Position numbers and translations under genes: made by a program
Origin: an uncultured Mycoplasmatota bacterium
GTDB lineage: Bacteria > Bacillota_I > Bacilli_A > RF39 > UBA660
DNA length: 54,509 bases
Direction of reading: 5' to 3'
Assembly: GCA_900553855.1 (NCBI GenBank)
Contig: USFG01000010.1
Span: 1 to 54,509, forward strand
The notes under the pieces: generated by a model
Seen by the model: the letters and a program-made list of their open reading frames with translations, nothing else
The model's database searches: none
Told to the model about the DNA's origin: nothing
Part shown: positions 33,782 through 43,461 of the stretch, one piece after another
Numbering within the stretch: the first letter of the stretch is position 1
How the letters are laid out: each line of letters opens with the position of its first letter

Positions 33782-34180
33782 ATGGGTTTAAAAATAAGTA
33801 ATTTATTTAAGGAAGAAACTGAAAAAGATAACAGTGTTGAAGAAGAATTTTATTCAATTAGTGAAAAAAATTATAAAGAAGAAGAGGCAAATAGCGGAAG
33901 TAAAATGATACTTGTGGAGCCTAGAGCCTATTCAGAAAGTCAAACAATTGCTGATCATTTAAAGAAACGTAATAGTGTTGTTGTTAATTTAAAGAGAGTT
34001 ACTAGTGAGCAAGCTAAAAGAATTATTGATTTTTTAACTGGATGCATTTATGCTATTGGTGGAGATTTACAAAAATTAGGTAACGGAATTTATTTATGTA
34101 CTCCAAAAAATGTTTCTGTACAAGGTAAAATGAGTGAAAATGAAAAAGTTAAAAAAGTAGAGGATGAAATAGATTTTTAA
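33782..34180 (+). CDS. sepF: SepF cell-division protein
   Basis: SepF anchors FtsZ to the membrane and shapes the division septum. This 132-residue protein has the N-terminal amphipathic membrane-targeting helix (MGLKISNLFK), an acidic linker, and the SepF domain (about residues 45-118) with EPRAYSESQTIADHLKKR, VVVNLKRVTSEQAKRIIDF and a GD-x-QKLGNGIYLCTP ending. It lies 19 bases upstream of divIVA, as in the division clusters of Bacillota. Confidence 0.95.
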   Translation: MGLKISNLFKEETEKDNSVEEEFYSISEKNYKEEEANSGSKMILVEPRAYSESQTIADHLKKRNSVVVNLKRVTSEQAKRIIDFLTGCIYAIGGDLQKLGNGIYLCTPKNVSVQGKMSENEKVKKVEDEIDF

Positions 34181-34199
34181 TTAATAGGGATGTGATTAT

Positions 34200-34640
34200 A
34201 TGGAAAAGTTTAGCACATCAAAAGATGGTTATAATAAAGAAGAAGTTAATAAATTCGTAAATGATGTTGTAACTGAAGTTGAGTCTATGCTTAACAAAAT
34301 GAAACAAAAAGATAAGGAGATTAGTGAACTTACAAAATCTCTTGAAAAATATGATAATTTAGAACTTGTATTAAATAAGACAATATTAATGGCTGAGGAT
34401 TCTTCTAATCAAATGAAGAAGCTAGCCAGGGAAGAAGCAGATAATTTAATTAATGATGCTAAAAAGAATGCTTCTCGTATAGTTAATGAAGCATTAATGC
34501 AAGCAGAAAAGACTGAACTTGAAAGTATAAGATTAAAAAGAAATATTATTACTTTTAAAAAGAAACTTAAAGTATTATTAGAACAACAAATTGATTTAGC
34601 TGATGAAATTGATAAAATAGATTTAGATGATAATAATTAA
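34200..34640 (+). CDS. divIVA: DivIVA-domain septum/pole protein
   Basis: DivIVA binds negatively curved membrane and organises poles and septa. This 146-residue protein starts with the conserved membrane-binding lobe (FSTSKDGYNKEEVNKFVNDV) and continues as a long coiled coil (about residues 27-140). It is slightly shorter than the Bacillus protein. It follows sepF by 19 bases, and a terminator overlaps its end. Confidence 0.92.
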   Translation: MEKFSTSKDGYNKEEVNKFVNDVVTEVESMLNKMKQKDKEISELTKSLEKYDNLELVLNKTILMAEDSSNQMKKLAREEADNLINDAKKNASRIVNEALMQAEKTELESIRLKRNIITFKKKLKVLLEQQIDLADEIDKIDLDDNN

Positions 34641-34658
34641 CCTTTTTAAAGGTTTTTT
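34639..34658 (+). terminator. Terminator after divIVA
   Basis: AACCTT pairs with AAGGTT around TTTA, followed by TTTTTTC. Confidence 0.75.
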
Positions 34659-34693
34659 CTTTTGGTTAAGCATATAATTAATTGGTGATGTTT

Positions 34694-35389
34694 TTGTTAA
34701 GTTATATACTATTTTTATTAAAGGGGTGTGTTTTATTTACTGGTTCTTATTCGGTTAATGTATTTCCGAGTACTTTAAATAAGAAAGATGAAGAAAAGTA
34801 TTTAAATCAAATGGCAATGGGAGATAAAGATGCTAGGAGTAAATTAATTGAACATAATTTAAGATTGGTTGCCCATATTGTTAAAAAATATGAAAATTCT
34901 TCATATGATCCTGATGATTTAATATCAATAGGGACTATTGGACTAGTTAAGGGGATTGATTCTTATAAAATGAATAAGAAAGTTAAGTTAACTACTTATG
35001 CGGCTAGATGTATTGAAAATGAAATATTAATGCATTTGAGAAGTAATAAAAAACATTTAAATAATGTATCTTTAAATGATTCTTTGGGATATGATAAAGA
35101 TGGTAATGAGATTAATTTAATAGATGTTATTAAAATGGAAAATAAGGATATAACAGAGGAAATTAATACTAAAGATAATGTAGAATTATTATATAAATAT
35201 ATTAATAAATTAACTAAGAGAGAAAAAGAAATAATAATTAGAAGATATGGTTTATTTAACAATAAAGAAATGACTCAAAAAGAAATTGCTAAAGAAATGA
35301 TGATATCTAGAAGTTATGTATCTAGAATTGAAAAAAGAGCTATTAGTAAAATATTGAAAGAATTTATTAAGAGTAATAAAACTTTATGA
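34694..35389 (+). CDS. sigK: Sporulation sigma factor sigma-K (with pro-sequence)
   Basis: Sigma-K directs late mother-cell transcription in sporulation. The protein begins with a hydrophobic pro-sequence (LLSYILFLLKGCVLF) of the type removed by SpoIVFB. Region 2 follows (IEHNLRLVAHIVKKYE, DLISIGTIGLVKGIDSY, TYAARCIENEILMHLR), and then region 4 (LTKREKEIIIRRYGLF, QKEIAKEMMISRSYVSRIEK). It is one intact gene, with no skin-like insertion. TTG 34694 has GGTGAT four bases upstream; ATG 34688 and TTG 34682 are alternatives without a separate ribosome binding site. Its 20-base leader is identical to that of yqfC. Confidence 0.93.
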   Translation: MLSYILFLLKGCVLFTGSYSVNVFPSTLNKKDEEKYLNQMAMGDKDARSKLIEHNLRLVAHIVKKYENSSYDPDDLISIGTIGLVKGIDSYKMNKKVKLTTYAARCIENEILMHLRSNKKHLNNVSLNDSLGYDKDGNEINLIDVIKMENKDITEEINTKDNVELLYKYINKLTKREKEIIIRRYGLFNNKEMTQKEIAKEMMISRSYVSRIEKRAISKILKEFIKSNKTL

Positions 35390-35449
35390 TTATTGTGTTT
35401 TGATTACGAAAATGGGTACAAAACGAAAAAAATTCGTAATGAGGGATAT

Positions 35450-35857
35450 ATGAATATAAATAGAGATTATTATTTAAACTAATTGATTGAAAAACAAAAT
35501 AATAGATTAGTAAAGATAATTTCTAGAATGAGAAGTAGTATTAATTTCTTAAAAATTGATAATGGTAATCTTTTGAGGCCATTAGTTTTATTAAGATACC
35601 AGTTACTAATGGTAATATTATTTACTTAAATTTAGACGAAAAACCTAAAGATAAAAAAGAAGCAAAATATTAAGTTACTTACTGAACAATTATTTTGGTT
35701 AAATCGTAATGATGTAAAAGTATTTAAAAAATCAAAAAATTTATATGATAAATATAAAAATAAAAATTTAAATGAGAATATAATTAAAAGATGTTGCAAT
35801 TTCCCTCTACCTATCAAAAAATGTAAAAAATATAATGATATAGAGCAAAAAGTTTAA
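35450..35857 (+). pseudogene. Fused remains of an AAA ATPase and a ToxN/AbiQ-type toxin
   Basis: The gap 35390-35925 holds a decayed gene. After GAGGGA the ATG at 35450 opens MNINRDYYLN, a stop (TAA at 35480, probably a former CAA), then LIEKQNNRLVKII, the N-terminus of DUF4143-type AAA ATPases. From about 35528 it reads instead like type III toxins: MRSSINFLKIDNGN, AISFIKIPVTNGNIIYLNLD, then after a shift KLLTEQLFWLNRN and IIKRCCNFPLPIKKCKKYND, ending at the TAA at 35855. ATTACGAA/TTCGTAAT (35403 and 35433) flank the ribosome binding site region. Several stops and frameshifts exclude function. Confidence 0.6.
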
Positions 35858-35858
35858 A

Positions 35859-35884
35859 CAAATACCTTAAAAGTATTTTTTTTA
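35859..35884 (+). terminator. Intrinsic terminator before polC
   Basis: AAATAC pairs with GTATTT around CTTAAAA, followed by a T-run. Confidence 0.6.
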
Positions 35885-35925
35885 TTTTAGATTTTAAGTA
35901 TAATTATATGCAAGGGTGATTAATA

Positions 35926-38900
35926 ATGGATGATAAATTAATAAGATTCTTTAATAAAATTAATTTTGATGAGGTAGATGATTTTGAGGGAGTAAAAGTT
36001 TCTAAAGTTGTTATAAATAAACAAAAAGAATCTTGGATAGTATATTTACAAAGTGATAAAGTTGTTAATCCAGAAGCAATGATAAAACTTATTAATAAAG
36101 CTAAAAATGGAATAGAAAATGTTAATACGATAGATATTAAAACAGATTATAGTAATATATTAGATGAAGATATTATTAAATATTTTAAATATTTTTTAGA
36201 TCAAAAAGTTATTGATAATGTTTCTTTACAGAGTATAATAAATAATGATTTTAAAGTAGAGAATAATGAAATAAGTGTAGAAGTTATTTCGAAGATGGAA
36301 GCTAATTTAATAGATTCTTTTAATGATGAATTTAGTAAGTATTTAAAGAATTTAGGATTATCTGAAGTTGAACTAGTTCCTATTATTAATGATGAAAAAA
36401 GAAAAGAAATAAAAGAAGAAATAGAAAATAGTAAAACAGATATAATTGTTAATAAAGAACCTGAATTTAAAATTATAATGGGTGAAGAAATTAAATCTAA
36501 AAAGATTACTGAAATTAAAGATATTATTGGAGAAGAAAATAATGTTACAGTTGAAGCATATATTTTTGGAATAGAAGAATTTGTATCTAATAAGAGTAAT
36601 TTTAAAATATTAACTTTGAAGATTAGTGATAAAACTGATAGTATTTTAGCTAAAATATTTACAAGAGAAGATGATGAATTTAATAAATATAAAGCTGGTT
36701 TAAAAGAAGGAAAATGGTATGCCTTTAGAGGGTATGTTAAAAATGATACGTTTGCTAAGGATTTAGTGTTTAATGTAAGAGATATAGAGGAAATTCCTAG
36801 TAAAGATGATAAGTTTGTTGATGATGCTGAAGTTAAGAGAGTTGAATTACATGCTCATACAATGATGAGTCAAATGGATGGGGTTACTAAATTTGATTTA
36901 GATAAACATACATCAGAACTTGTTAGTAATGCGATAAAATTTGGTTATAAAGGAGTTGCAATAACTGACCATGGTGGTTGTCAGGCTTTTCCAATTTGTT
37001 ATGAAATAATTAAAAATTATAATAAAGGTAAACCTAAAGAAGAACATTTTAAGGGAATTTATGGTACTGAACTTACATTAGTTGATGATTCAGCTGATAT
37101 TACTTTTAGAGCAAAAGATGATGATTTAAGAAGCACTACTTATGTTGTATTTGATACAGAAACTACTGGTTTTAATGCTGGTGGTAAAGATCAAATGATT
37201 GAAATTGGTGCTGTAAAAATTGCGAGTGGTGAAATAATTGATAGATTTGATGAATTTATTAATCCAGGTAGACCACTTCCACAAAAGATAGTTGATTTAA
37301 CATGCATTACTGATGATGATTTAGCTGGTGCCGACAATGAAGCAAATGTCACTAAAAGATTTTTAGAGTGGGCAGAAGGATTACCTATGGTTGCACATAA
37401 CGCGAAATTCGATATGTCTTTTGTTGATATGGCTTGTAAAAAATATGGATTACCTGAATTTAGTAATACTGTTATTGATACATTAGAATTATCAAGAGCG
37501 TTAGATCCTGATTTAACAAGACACAGTTTGTCAGCGTTAGTTAAAAGATATGAAGTTCCTTGGAACGAGGATGCTCATCATAGAGCAGATTATGATGCTG
37601 AAGGAACAGCTTATGTATTTTGGAAAATGTTAGATCGTGTTCCAAAAGATACCTATAAAACAATAAAAGATTTAGATAATTTAGTTTCTAAAGAAAATTT
37701 ATATAAGTTTGGGGCAACACATCACTTTAACGCCTTAGTTTTAAATCAAAAAGGATTAAAGAATTTGTTTAAAATTGTTTCATTAGCTAATACAACCTAT
37801 TATTTTAAATGTCCTAGAATTCCGAGAAGTGTATTACAAGAATTAAGAGAAGGATTACTTATTGGTAGCGGATGCTTTGATTCAGAAATATTTAAAGAAG
37901 CTAGAAGAAAAGATAAAGAAGAATTAACTAATTTAATTAATTTCTATGATTACGTTGAAGTACAACCACCAGATGTTTATTCTCATTTAGTTGATACAGG
38001 AGATTTTTCTTCTAATGCAGAATTAATTGGAAATATTATGAAAGTTGTTGATGCAGTAAGAGATGCTGGTAAAATAATGGTTGCTACTGGAGATGTTCAT
38101 CATTTTTATAAAGATGACCGAATTTATAGACAAATAATTATAAATACTAAGGCTAATTTTGGCAAACATCATTTAGCTAAATCTAGTATTAAAGAAATAC
38201 CTTCACAACATTATAGAACTACTAATGAAATGCTTGATAATTTTAACTTTTTAGATAAAGATGTTGCATATGAAATAGTTGTTACTAATACAAATAAGAT
38301 ATGTGATATGATTGATGAAATAGAAGTTATTCCAGATACAGGTGGAACACCATTTTCGCCTAGAGTAAAAGCTGATGATGGTAAAACTTATTTAGATTGT
38401 CCTAGAGTTGTAACTGACTTAGTTTATGGTAGAGCAACTGATTGGTATGGAGATCCACTTCCATTATTAATTGAAGAACGAATTGCTAAAGAACTTTATG
38501 GAGAAACTGTTTATAAAGTCTGTCGTGAAAATTTATTAAAAACTCATAGTGAAGATGAACCTAATTTAAAAGAATTAATATTTAAGGATGTTCATGAGGT
38601 AATATTAAAAGGTGTAGATGCTGTTAAAGAGTTAGTTAGAAATAATATTAAAGAACATTTAGAAGAAGAAACTAGTGACGAAGAAATTGAACAAAAACTA
38701 AAGAAATCGCTTGGTGGAGTAATAGGTGCTGGATTCGATCCAATTTACTTAATTGCACAAAGACTAGTTAAGCACTCTAATGATGAAGGTTTCTTAGTTG
38801 GTTCAAGAGGTTCAGTAGGTTCATCATTTGTCGCAACTATGATGGGAATTACTGAGGTTAATTCACTAGCAGCACATTACCGTTGTTTAAAATGTAAAAC

Positions 38901-40509
38901 AAGTATTTTTAATGATGAAAAAGGTAAACCACTTGGTGCAACTTATTCATGTGGTATTGATTTACCAGAAAAGAAATGTCCTAATTGCGGGGAAGATATG
39001 TACAGAGATGGACATGATATTCCATTTGAAACTTTCTTGGGATTCAATGCTGATAAAGTTCCAGATATCGACTTAAACTTTTCTGATTTAAATCAAGCAT
39101 CTGCTCATGAATATACTAAAGTACTATTTGGTGTTGATAATGTATATCGTGCTGGTACTATTGGTACAGTTGCTGAAAAAACCGCATTTGGTTTTGTAAA
39201 AGGTTATATGGAAGATAAAGGAATTATGATGCGTACTCCGGAAATAGAACGTTTAGCTAAAGGAGTTACTGGAGTTAAGAGAACTACTGGACAACATCCA
39301 GGTGGAATTGTAGTTGTTCCTGATTATAAAGAAGTTTATGATTTTACTCCATTTCAATATCCAGCAGAAGATGTTAATAATGCTTGGAGAACAACTCACT
39401 TTGGATACCACTCAATTGAAGAATGTTTACTTAAATTGGATATTTTAGGTCATACCGATCCAACTCAGCTTAGAATTATTCAAGAACAAACGGGACTTGA
39501 TGTAAGTAAAATACCTTTATCAGATCCTGAGACTATGAGTATTTTCTCATCAACTAAAGCGTTGGGGGTAACTAATGAACAAATATTAGCTTTAACTGGT
39601 ACTTTAGGTATTCCGGAATTTGGTACTAACTTTACGATTGGAATGGTTGATGAAATTAAGCCTAAAACATTTGCAGAACTCGTTAAAATTGCCGGACTTT
39701 CTCATGGAACTGATGTATGGCTAGGTAATGCGAGAGATTTAATTATTAATAATGTTGTTCCATTTAGTGAAGTTATTGGTTGTCGTGATGATATTATGAT
39801 TTATTTAATGTATCATGGAGTAGAACCAATTAAAGCATTTAAAATAATGGAATTTGTACGTAAAGGAAAAGCAAGTAAACCAAAAGAAAAAGATACTTGG
39901 GAATCTTATAAAAAGATAATGCAAGATGCTAATATTCCAGAGTGGTTTATTGATTCATGTAATAAGATTAAATATATGTTCCCTAAAGCTCATGCTGCGG
40001 CATATGTAGTAAGTGCCTTTAGAATTGCTTGGATTAAAGTACATAAACCAGTATACTTTTATTCATCTTGGTTATCATGTAAAGCGACTGATTTTGATGT
40101 TGAAACGATGATGAAAGGATATGATGCAATTAAAGCAAGAGTAGAAGAAATTCAAAATAAAGGATTTAACGCTACTACTAAGGAACTAGGACTTCTTGAA
40201 TGCTTAAAAGTATGTTTAGAAGCATCAGCTAGAGGAATAAAATTCGCTAAAATAGATTTATATAAAAGTGATTGGAAAGTATGGCAAGTAGCTGACGAAC
40301 ATACAATAATTCCATCTTTCTTATCAGTAGATGGACTTGGTGAGACTGTTGCTAAAAATATTGTCAACGAAAGAAATAAAGGCAAGTTTGTAAGTATTGA
40401 AGATTTTCAATCAAGAGCAAAAGTATCAGGAACTATTGTTGACAAATTAAAAACAATTGATGTTTTAGAAAATATGCCGGAATCTTCACAATTAAGTTTA
40501 TTTGATTAA
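35926..40509 (+). CDS. polC: DNA polymerase III alpha subunit, PolC type
   Basis: The main replicative polymerase of low-GC Gram-positives, with its own proofreading exonuclease. The order is an N-terminal domain, an OB domain (about residues 190-290), PHP domain (ELHAHTMMSQMDGV, about 305) interrupted by the exonuclease (VVFDTETTGFN to HHRADYDAEGT, about 405-570), then the palm with PDIDLNFSD, a zinc-binding segment (CLKCKTSIF ... CPNCGEDM) and fingers. The 1527 residues are slightly longer than Bacillus PolC (about 1437). GGGTGAT lies five bases before the ATG. Confidence 0.98.
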   Translation: MDDKLIRFFNKINFDEVDDFEGVKVSKVVINKQKESWIVYLQSDKVVNPEAMIKLINKAKNGIENVNTIDIKTDYSNILDEDIIKYFKYFLDQKVIDNVSLQSIINNDFKVENNEISVEVISKMEANLIDSFNDEFSKYLKNLGLSEVELVPIINDEKRKEIKEEIENSKTDIIVNKEPEFKIIMGEEIKSKKITEIKDIIGEENNVTVEAYIFGIEEFVSNKSNFKILTLKISDKTDSILAKIFTREDDEFNKYKAGLKEGKWYAFRGYVKNDTFAKDLVFNVRDIEEIPSKDDKFVDDAEVKRVELHAHTMMSQMDGVTKFDLDKHTSELVSNAIKFGYKGVAITDHGGCQAFPICYEIIKNYNKGKPKEEHFKGIYGTELTLVDDSADITFRAKDDDLRSTTYVVFDTETTGFNAGGKDQMIEIGAVKIASGEIIDRFDEFINPGRPLPQKIVDLTCITDDDLAGADNEANVTKRFLEWAEGLPMVAHNAKFDMSFVDMACKKYGLPEFSNTVIDTLELSRALDPDLTRHSLSALVKRYEVPWNEDAHHRADYDAEGTAYVFWKMLDRVPKDTYKTIKDLDNLVSKENLYKFGATHHFNALVLNQKGLKNLFKIVSLANTTYYFKCPRIPRSVLQELREGLLIGSGCFDSEIFKEARRKDKEELTNLINFYDYVEVQPPDVYSHLVDTGDFSSNAELIGNIMKVVDAVRDAGKIMVATGDVHHFYKDDRIYRQIIINTKANFGKHHLAKSSIKEIPSQHYRTTNEMLDNFNFLDKDVAYEIVVTNTNKICDMIDEIEVIPDTGGTPFSPRVKADDGKTYLDCPRVVTDLVYGRATDWYGDPLPLLIEERIAKELYGETVYKVCRENLLKTHSEDEPNLKELIFKDVHEVILKGVDAVKELVRNNIKEHLEEETSDEEIEQKLKKSLGGVIGAGFDPIYLIAQRLVKHSNDEGFLVGSRGSVGSSFVATMMGITEVNSLAAHYRCLKCKTSIFNDEKGKPLGATYSCGIDLPEKKCPNCGEDMYRDGHDIPFETFLGFNADKVPDIDLNFSDLNQASAHEYTKVLFGVDNVYRAGTIGTVAEKTAFGFVKGYMEDKGIMMRTPEIERLAKGVTGVKRTTGQHPGGIVVVPDYKEVYDFTPFQYPAEDVNNAWRTTHFGYHSIEECLLKLDILGHTDPTQLRIIQEQTGLDVSKIPLSDPETMSIFSSTKALGVTNEQILALTGTLGIPEFGTNFTIGMVDEIKPKTFAELVKIAGLSHGTDVWLGNARDLIINNVVPFSEVIGCRDDIMIYLMYHGVEPIKAFKIMEFVRKGKASKPKEKDTWESYKKIMQDANIPEWFIDSCNKIKYMFPKAHAAAYVVSAFRIAWIKVHKPVYFYSSWLSCKATDFDVETMMKGYDAIKARVEEIQNKGFNATTKELGLLECLKVCLEASARGIKFAKIDLYKSDWKVWQVADEHTIIPSFLSVDGLGETVAKNIVNERNKGKFVSIEDFQSRAKVSGTIVDKLKTIDVLENMPESSQLSLFD

Positions 40510-40513
40510 AAAT

Positions 40514-40546
40514 ATGGTTTTATGTTATTTACATAAAACCTTTTTT
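40514..40546 (+). terminator. Intrinsic terminator after polC
   Basis: GGTTTTATGT and ACATAAAACC form a perfect 10-bp stem with a TATTT loop and six Ts. It rules out the upstream start (40502) for the next gene. Confidence 0.88.
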
Positions 40547-40579
40547 AAGGTAAAATTAAATAAGATAGGTGGCACGTGT

Positions 40580-43321
40580 ATGAACACTGATGAAAACAAG
40601 AAAAAAATAATTATGTTATTTATTGCATTGGGGTTAATTTTATCGGTAATTTTTGGAGTAACTTTTTCTTATTTGGCCCCATCAATTAATAATGTTGAAA
40701 GTAATTCAACTGTGGTATTTAATGCAGGAACTATTGCGATTAATTATGAAAATGGACAAAATCAAATAAACGCTAGTGAGGTATTACCAGGTTGGACTTC
40801 AATAAAAGAATTTAGTTTAACCGCTATAAATAATACAACTATATCTACTGCTGGTGCAATGAATTATGCAATAAAACTTATTGTTGAAAAAAATACATTT
40901 AATGACGGAGCTATTACATATTCAATTGAAGGTGAAAATCTTGATAATAATGGGACAATTGCATATGTGTTACCTAATTCTTTAAAAAAGGGTGCTAGTG
41001 AAGTAATACTTGGATATGGTCTATTTGATACATCAAGTGATATATCTAAAGGAGCAACACATAGGTATACTTTAACGATGGCTTTTCCTAATAAAACTTA
41101 TGAAAGTCAAAATGAAGATTCAGGAAAGACTTTATCAGCACATATTATAATTGCAAATGAAGGAGAATCTACATTTTCAAATTTAACTATTATTGATAAT
41201 AATAATAATTTAAATAAAACAATGATTTTAAAAAATAATACAGAGTATGAATTGCCAAATATTGTTTCTAAAGCAGGTGCGTATTTTTCAGGATGGAATG
41301 TTGAGTCAGGAAATGCAACAATTAATGGAAATAAAATTACAATAAATGGTGATGCGTCTATAAAGGCAAACTATTCTTCAACTATTAAAACAGAATTTGC
41401 TTATACGGGTAATAATGAAAAATTTGTAGCCCCAGTAGATGGAATGTATAAGATCGAATTATGGGGTGCTAGTCCAAATAATGATTATAATAGTTATACT
41501 CAAGCAAATGCTGCTTATGGTGGATATACTGCTGGAAATATAGAACTAAAGCAAGGTGATACCTTATACGTTTATGTTGGTGGTAGTGGAACTACATTTA
41601 ACTGTTGTACATCTCAGGGAAATTTAACCAAAAGCGGTGGAGCTACTGATGTTAGATTAATAAGTGGTGAATGGAATAATGCAACAAGCCTTAATTCACG
41701 AATTATGGTTGCTGGCGGTGGCGGAACTAGTTATAGGGATAATTCTGCTCAAGGCGGAAGTAATGCTGGAGGCCTTTCATCATATAAAGCAACTGTTGGT
41801 AATAGTTGGATTTCATATCCTTCTGATCAAACTAGTAGTGGTACTGCGACAAGTGGAACTAAAGGTGGATTTGGTTATGGTGGGGTTAAAGGAAATGATA
41901 TTTATTCGTCAGGTGCTGGTGGATATTGGGGTGGATCAGCTGGACCAGGTGGTGCTGGTGGATCATCATTTATAAGTGGTCACACAGGATGTGTTGCAAT
42001 TTCTTCACAAACAAGTACATCACCTAGAACTGGTACGAATGGAGCAAGTTGCACAACTGGAACAACTGATAATTTATGTAGTGTTCATTATAGTAATAAA
42101 GTGTTTACTGATACTGTAATGATAGATGGTGCTGGAAAAAGTTGGACTAATGTAGTTGGAGGTTTACAAAAAATGCCTAACTATAATGGTGGTACAAATG
42201 ATTCTGGAAAAGGTAATAATGGTGATGGTTATGCAAAAATTACTATGCCAGATATAAAAGATGAAACAAAAGAATATTCTACTATTACTGTTGTTAGTGA
42301 AAATTTGAAAAAGGTTATAACGTTTGAGGCGTTAAAAGGTGTAGAAACAAATATTTCCATAAGTAGTTTGACTAATTTTTCTAATGAATTTAAGGAATTT
42401 AAACTTGAAAAGGGTTCTGCAACTATTGATGGTTACAATGTTACTCCAACGAGTGATAAAGTTGTTTTAAAAGTAATTTATTATGTTGGACAAGTTAATG
42501 AATTTGCATTTATCGAACCAACAACTGATGATTCAACCCCGTATTATTCTTTTAAAGCTGAAAAATCAGGCTCTTACAAACTTGAAACATGGGGGGCACA
42601 AGGTGGCGGCACACTTGGTGGTTATGGTGCATATTCTATTGGAAGTATATCATTAAATAAAGGTGAAGTTTTGTATGTCTATGTTGGCGGTCAAGGTGGT
42701 TCGAACAGCACAACTACAAATGTAGGTGGATATAATGGTGGTGGATATTCTGGGAATATGAATGCATCAGATTCGTATGGTGGTGGCGGTGCAACTCATA
42801 TTGCATTAGAATCAGGATTATTAACTAATTTTTCAAACAAACTAGATAAATTATTAATCGTTTCAGCTGGTGGTGGTGGAGCATCTGAAATATTAACAAC
42901 TTTAGCCGGTTCTGGTGGCGGAATCACCGGTTGCGGTGGTACTTCATCACATTCACAATATAATTCAGCTGCTTATTTACCAGGTGGTGGAACTCAAACA
43001 GGTGCTGGATTTGCATATGGCGGATCTGCTAGGCAGGGAATATTTGGTGCGGGTATTCAAAGTAACACATCTGGCTACGGTGGTGGCGGCGGTGCCGGTT
43101 TATATGGTGGCTCAAATGGTCATGGTACTACTGGTGCTGGTGGATCATCATATATTGGCCATTCTTTACTCACTAATAAAGCAATGTATAGTTATCAATG
43201 TGAAGAATCATCTGAGGAAACAACAAGGACTATATCAACATTATGTCATAGTGAAACTCCTACTATAAATTGTGCTAAAGAAGGAAATGGATACGCTAGA
43301 ATAACTTATTTTGATTATTGA
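40580..43321 (+). CDS. Large secreted glycine-rich surface protein
   Basis: This 913-residue protein has an N-terminal signal anchor (IIMLFIALGLILSVIFGVTF). A beta-rich domain like those of TasA/camelysin-type matrix proteins (VVFNAGTIAINYENG onward, to about 190) and an InlB-like short repeat (AYFSGWNVESGNA) follow. Then come two long glycine-rich domains (about 280-560 and 640-905), each beginning FxxxxxGxYKxExWGA and containing LYVYVGG and blocks of GGGG/GYGGG. No LPXTG or C-terminal membrane helix is present. ATG 40580 follows ATAGGTGG. G/C content rises in the Gly-rich blocks. Matrix or adhesin function is inference. Confidence 0.75.
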   Translation: MNTDENKKKIIMLFIALGLILSVIFGVTFSYLAPSINNVESNSTVVFNAGTIAINYENGQNQINASEVLPGWTSIKEFSLTAINNTTISTAGAMNYAIKLIVEKNTFNDGAITYSIEGENLDNNGTIAYVLPNSLKKGASEVILGYGLFDTSSDISKGATHRYTLTMAFPNKTYESQNEDSGKTLSAHIIIANEGESTFSNLTIIDNNNNLNKTMILKNNTEYELPNIVSKAGAYFSGWNVESGNATINGNKITINGDASIKANYSSTIKTEFAYTGNNEKFVAPVDGMYKIELWGASPNNDYNSYTQANAAYGGYTAGNIELKQGDTLYVYVGGSGTTFNCCTSQGNLTKSGGATDVRLISGEWNNATSLNSRIMVAGGGGTSYRDNSAQGGSNAGGLSSYKATVGNSWISYPSDQTSSGTATSGTKGGFGYGGVKGNDIYSSGAGGYWGGSAGPGGAGGSSFISGHTGCVAISSQTSTSPRTGTNGASCTTGTTDNLCSVHYSNKVFTDTVMIDGAGKSWTNVVGGLQKMPNYNGGTNDSGKGNNGDGYAKITMPDIKDETKEYSTITVVSENLKKVITFEALKGVETNISISSLTNFSNEFKEFKLEKGSATIDGYNVTPTSDKVVLKVIYYVGQVNEFAFIEPTTDDSTPYYSFKAEKSGSYKLETWGAQGGGTLGGYGAYSIGSISLNKGEVLYVYVGGQGGSNSTTTNVGGYNGGGYSGNMNASDSYGGGGATHIALESGLLTNFSNKLDKLLIVSAGGGGASEILTTLAGSGGGITGCGGTSSHSQYNSAAYLPGGGTQTGAGFAYGGSARQGIFGAGIQSNTSGYGGGGGAGLYGGSNGHGTTGAGGSSYIGHSLLTNKAMYSYQCEESSEETTRTISTLCHSETPTINCAKEGNGYARITYFDY

Positions 43322-43334
43322 AATAGTTAAATAT

Positions 43335-43374
43335 AAAAGGAAGATATATTTAGGATGTTATCTTCCTTTTTAAA
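43335..43374 (+). terminator. Intrinsic terminator
   Basis: AAAAGGAAGATA and TATCTTCCTTTT form a perfect 12-bp stem followed by TTAAAT. Confidence 0.85.
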
Positions 43375-43438
43375 TATAAAATTATATTTTCTTGATAATA
43401 AGAATATATAATCGTTATTAATTAAATACTTGATAAAA

Positions 43439-43458
43439 CATATAATTAATTGGTGATG
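43439..43458 (+). promoter_or_regulatory. Leader shared by yqfC and sigK
   Basis: CATATAATTAATTGGTGATG is identical to 34671-34690 upstream of sigK. CATATAAT resembles the sigma-E -10 (CATACAAT), and GGTGAT is the ribosome binding site. No clear -35 is seen. Confidence 0.45.
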
Positions 43459-43461
43459 CAT

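Noticed and set aside
41664..43268. Long open frames in other phases over the glycine-rich gene.
   Set aside because: They arise from the GGT/GGA-rich codons of the real gene and have no ribosome binding sites or domain signals.
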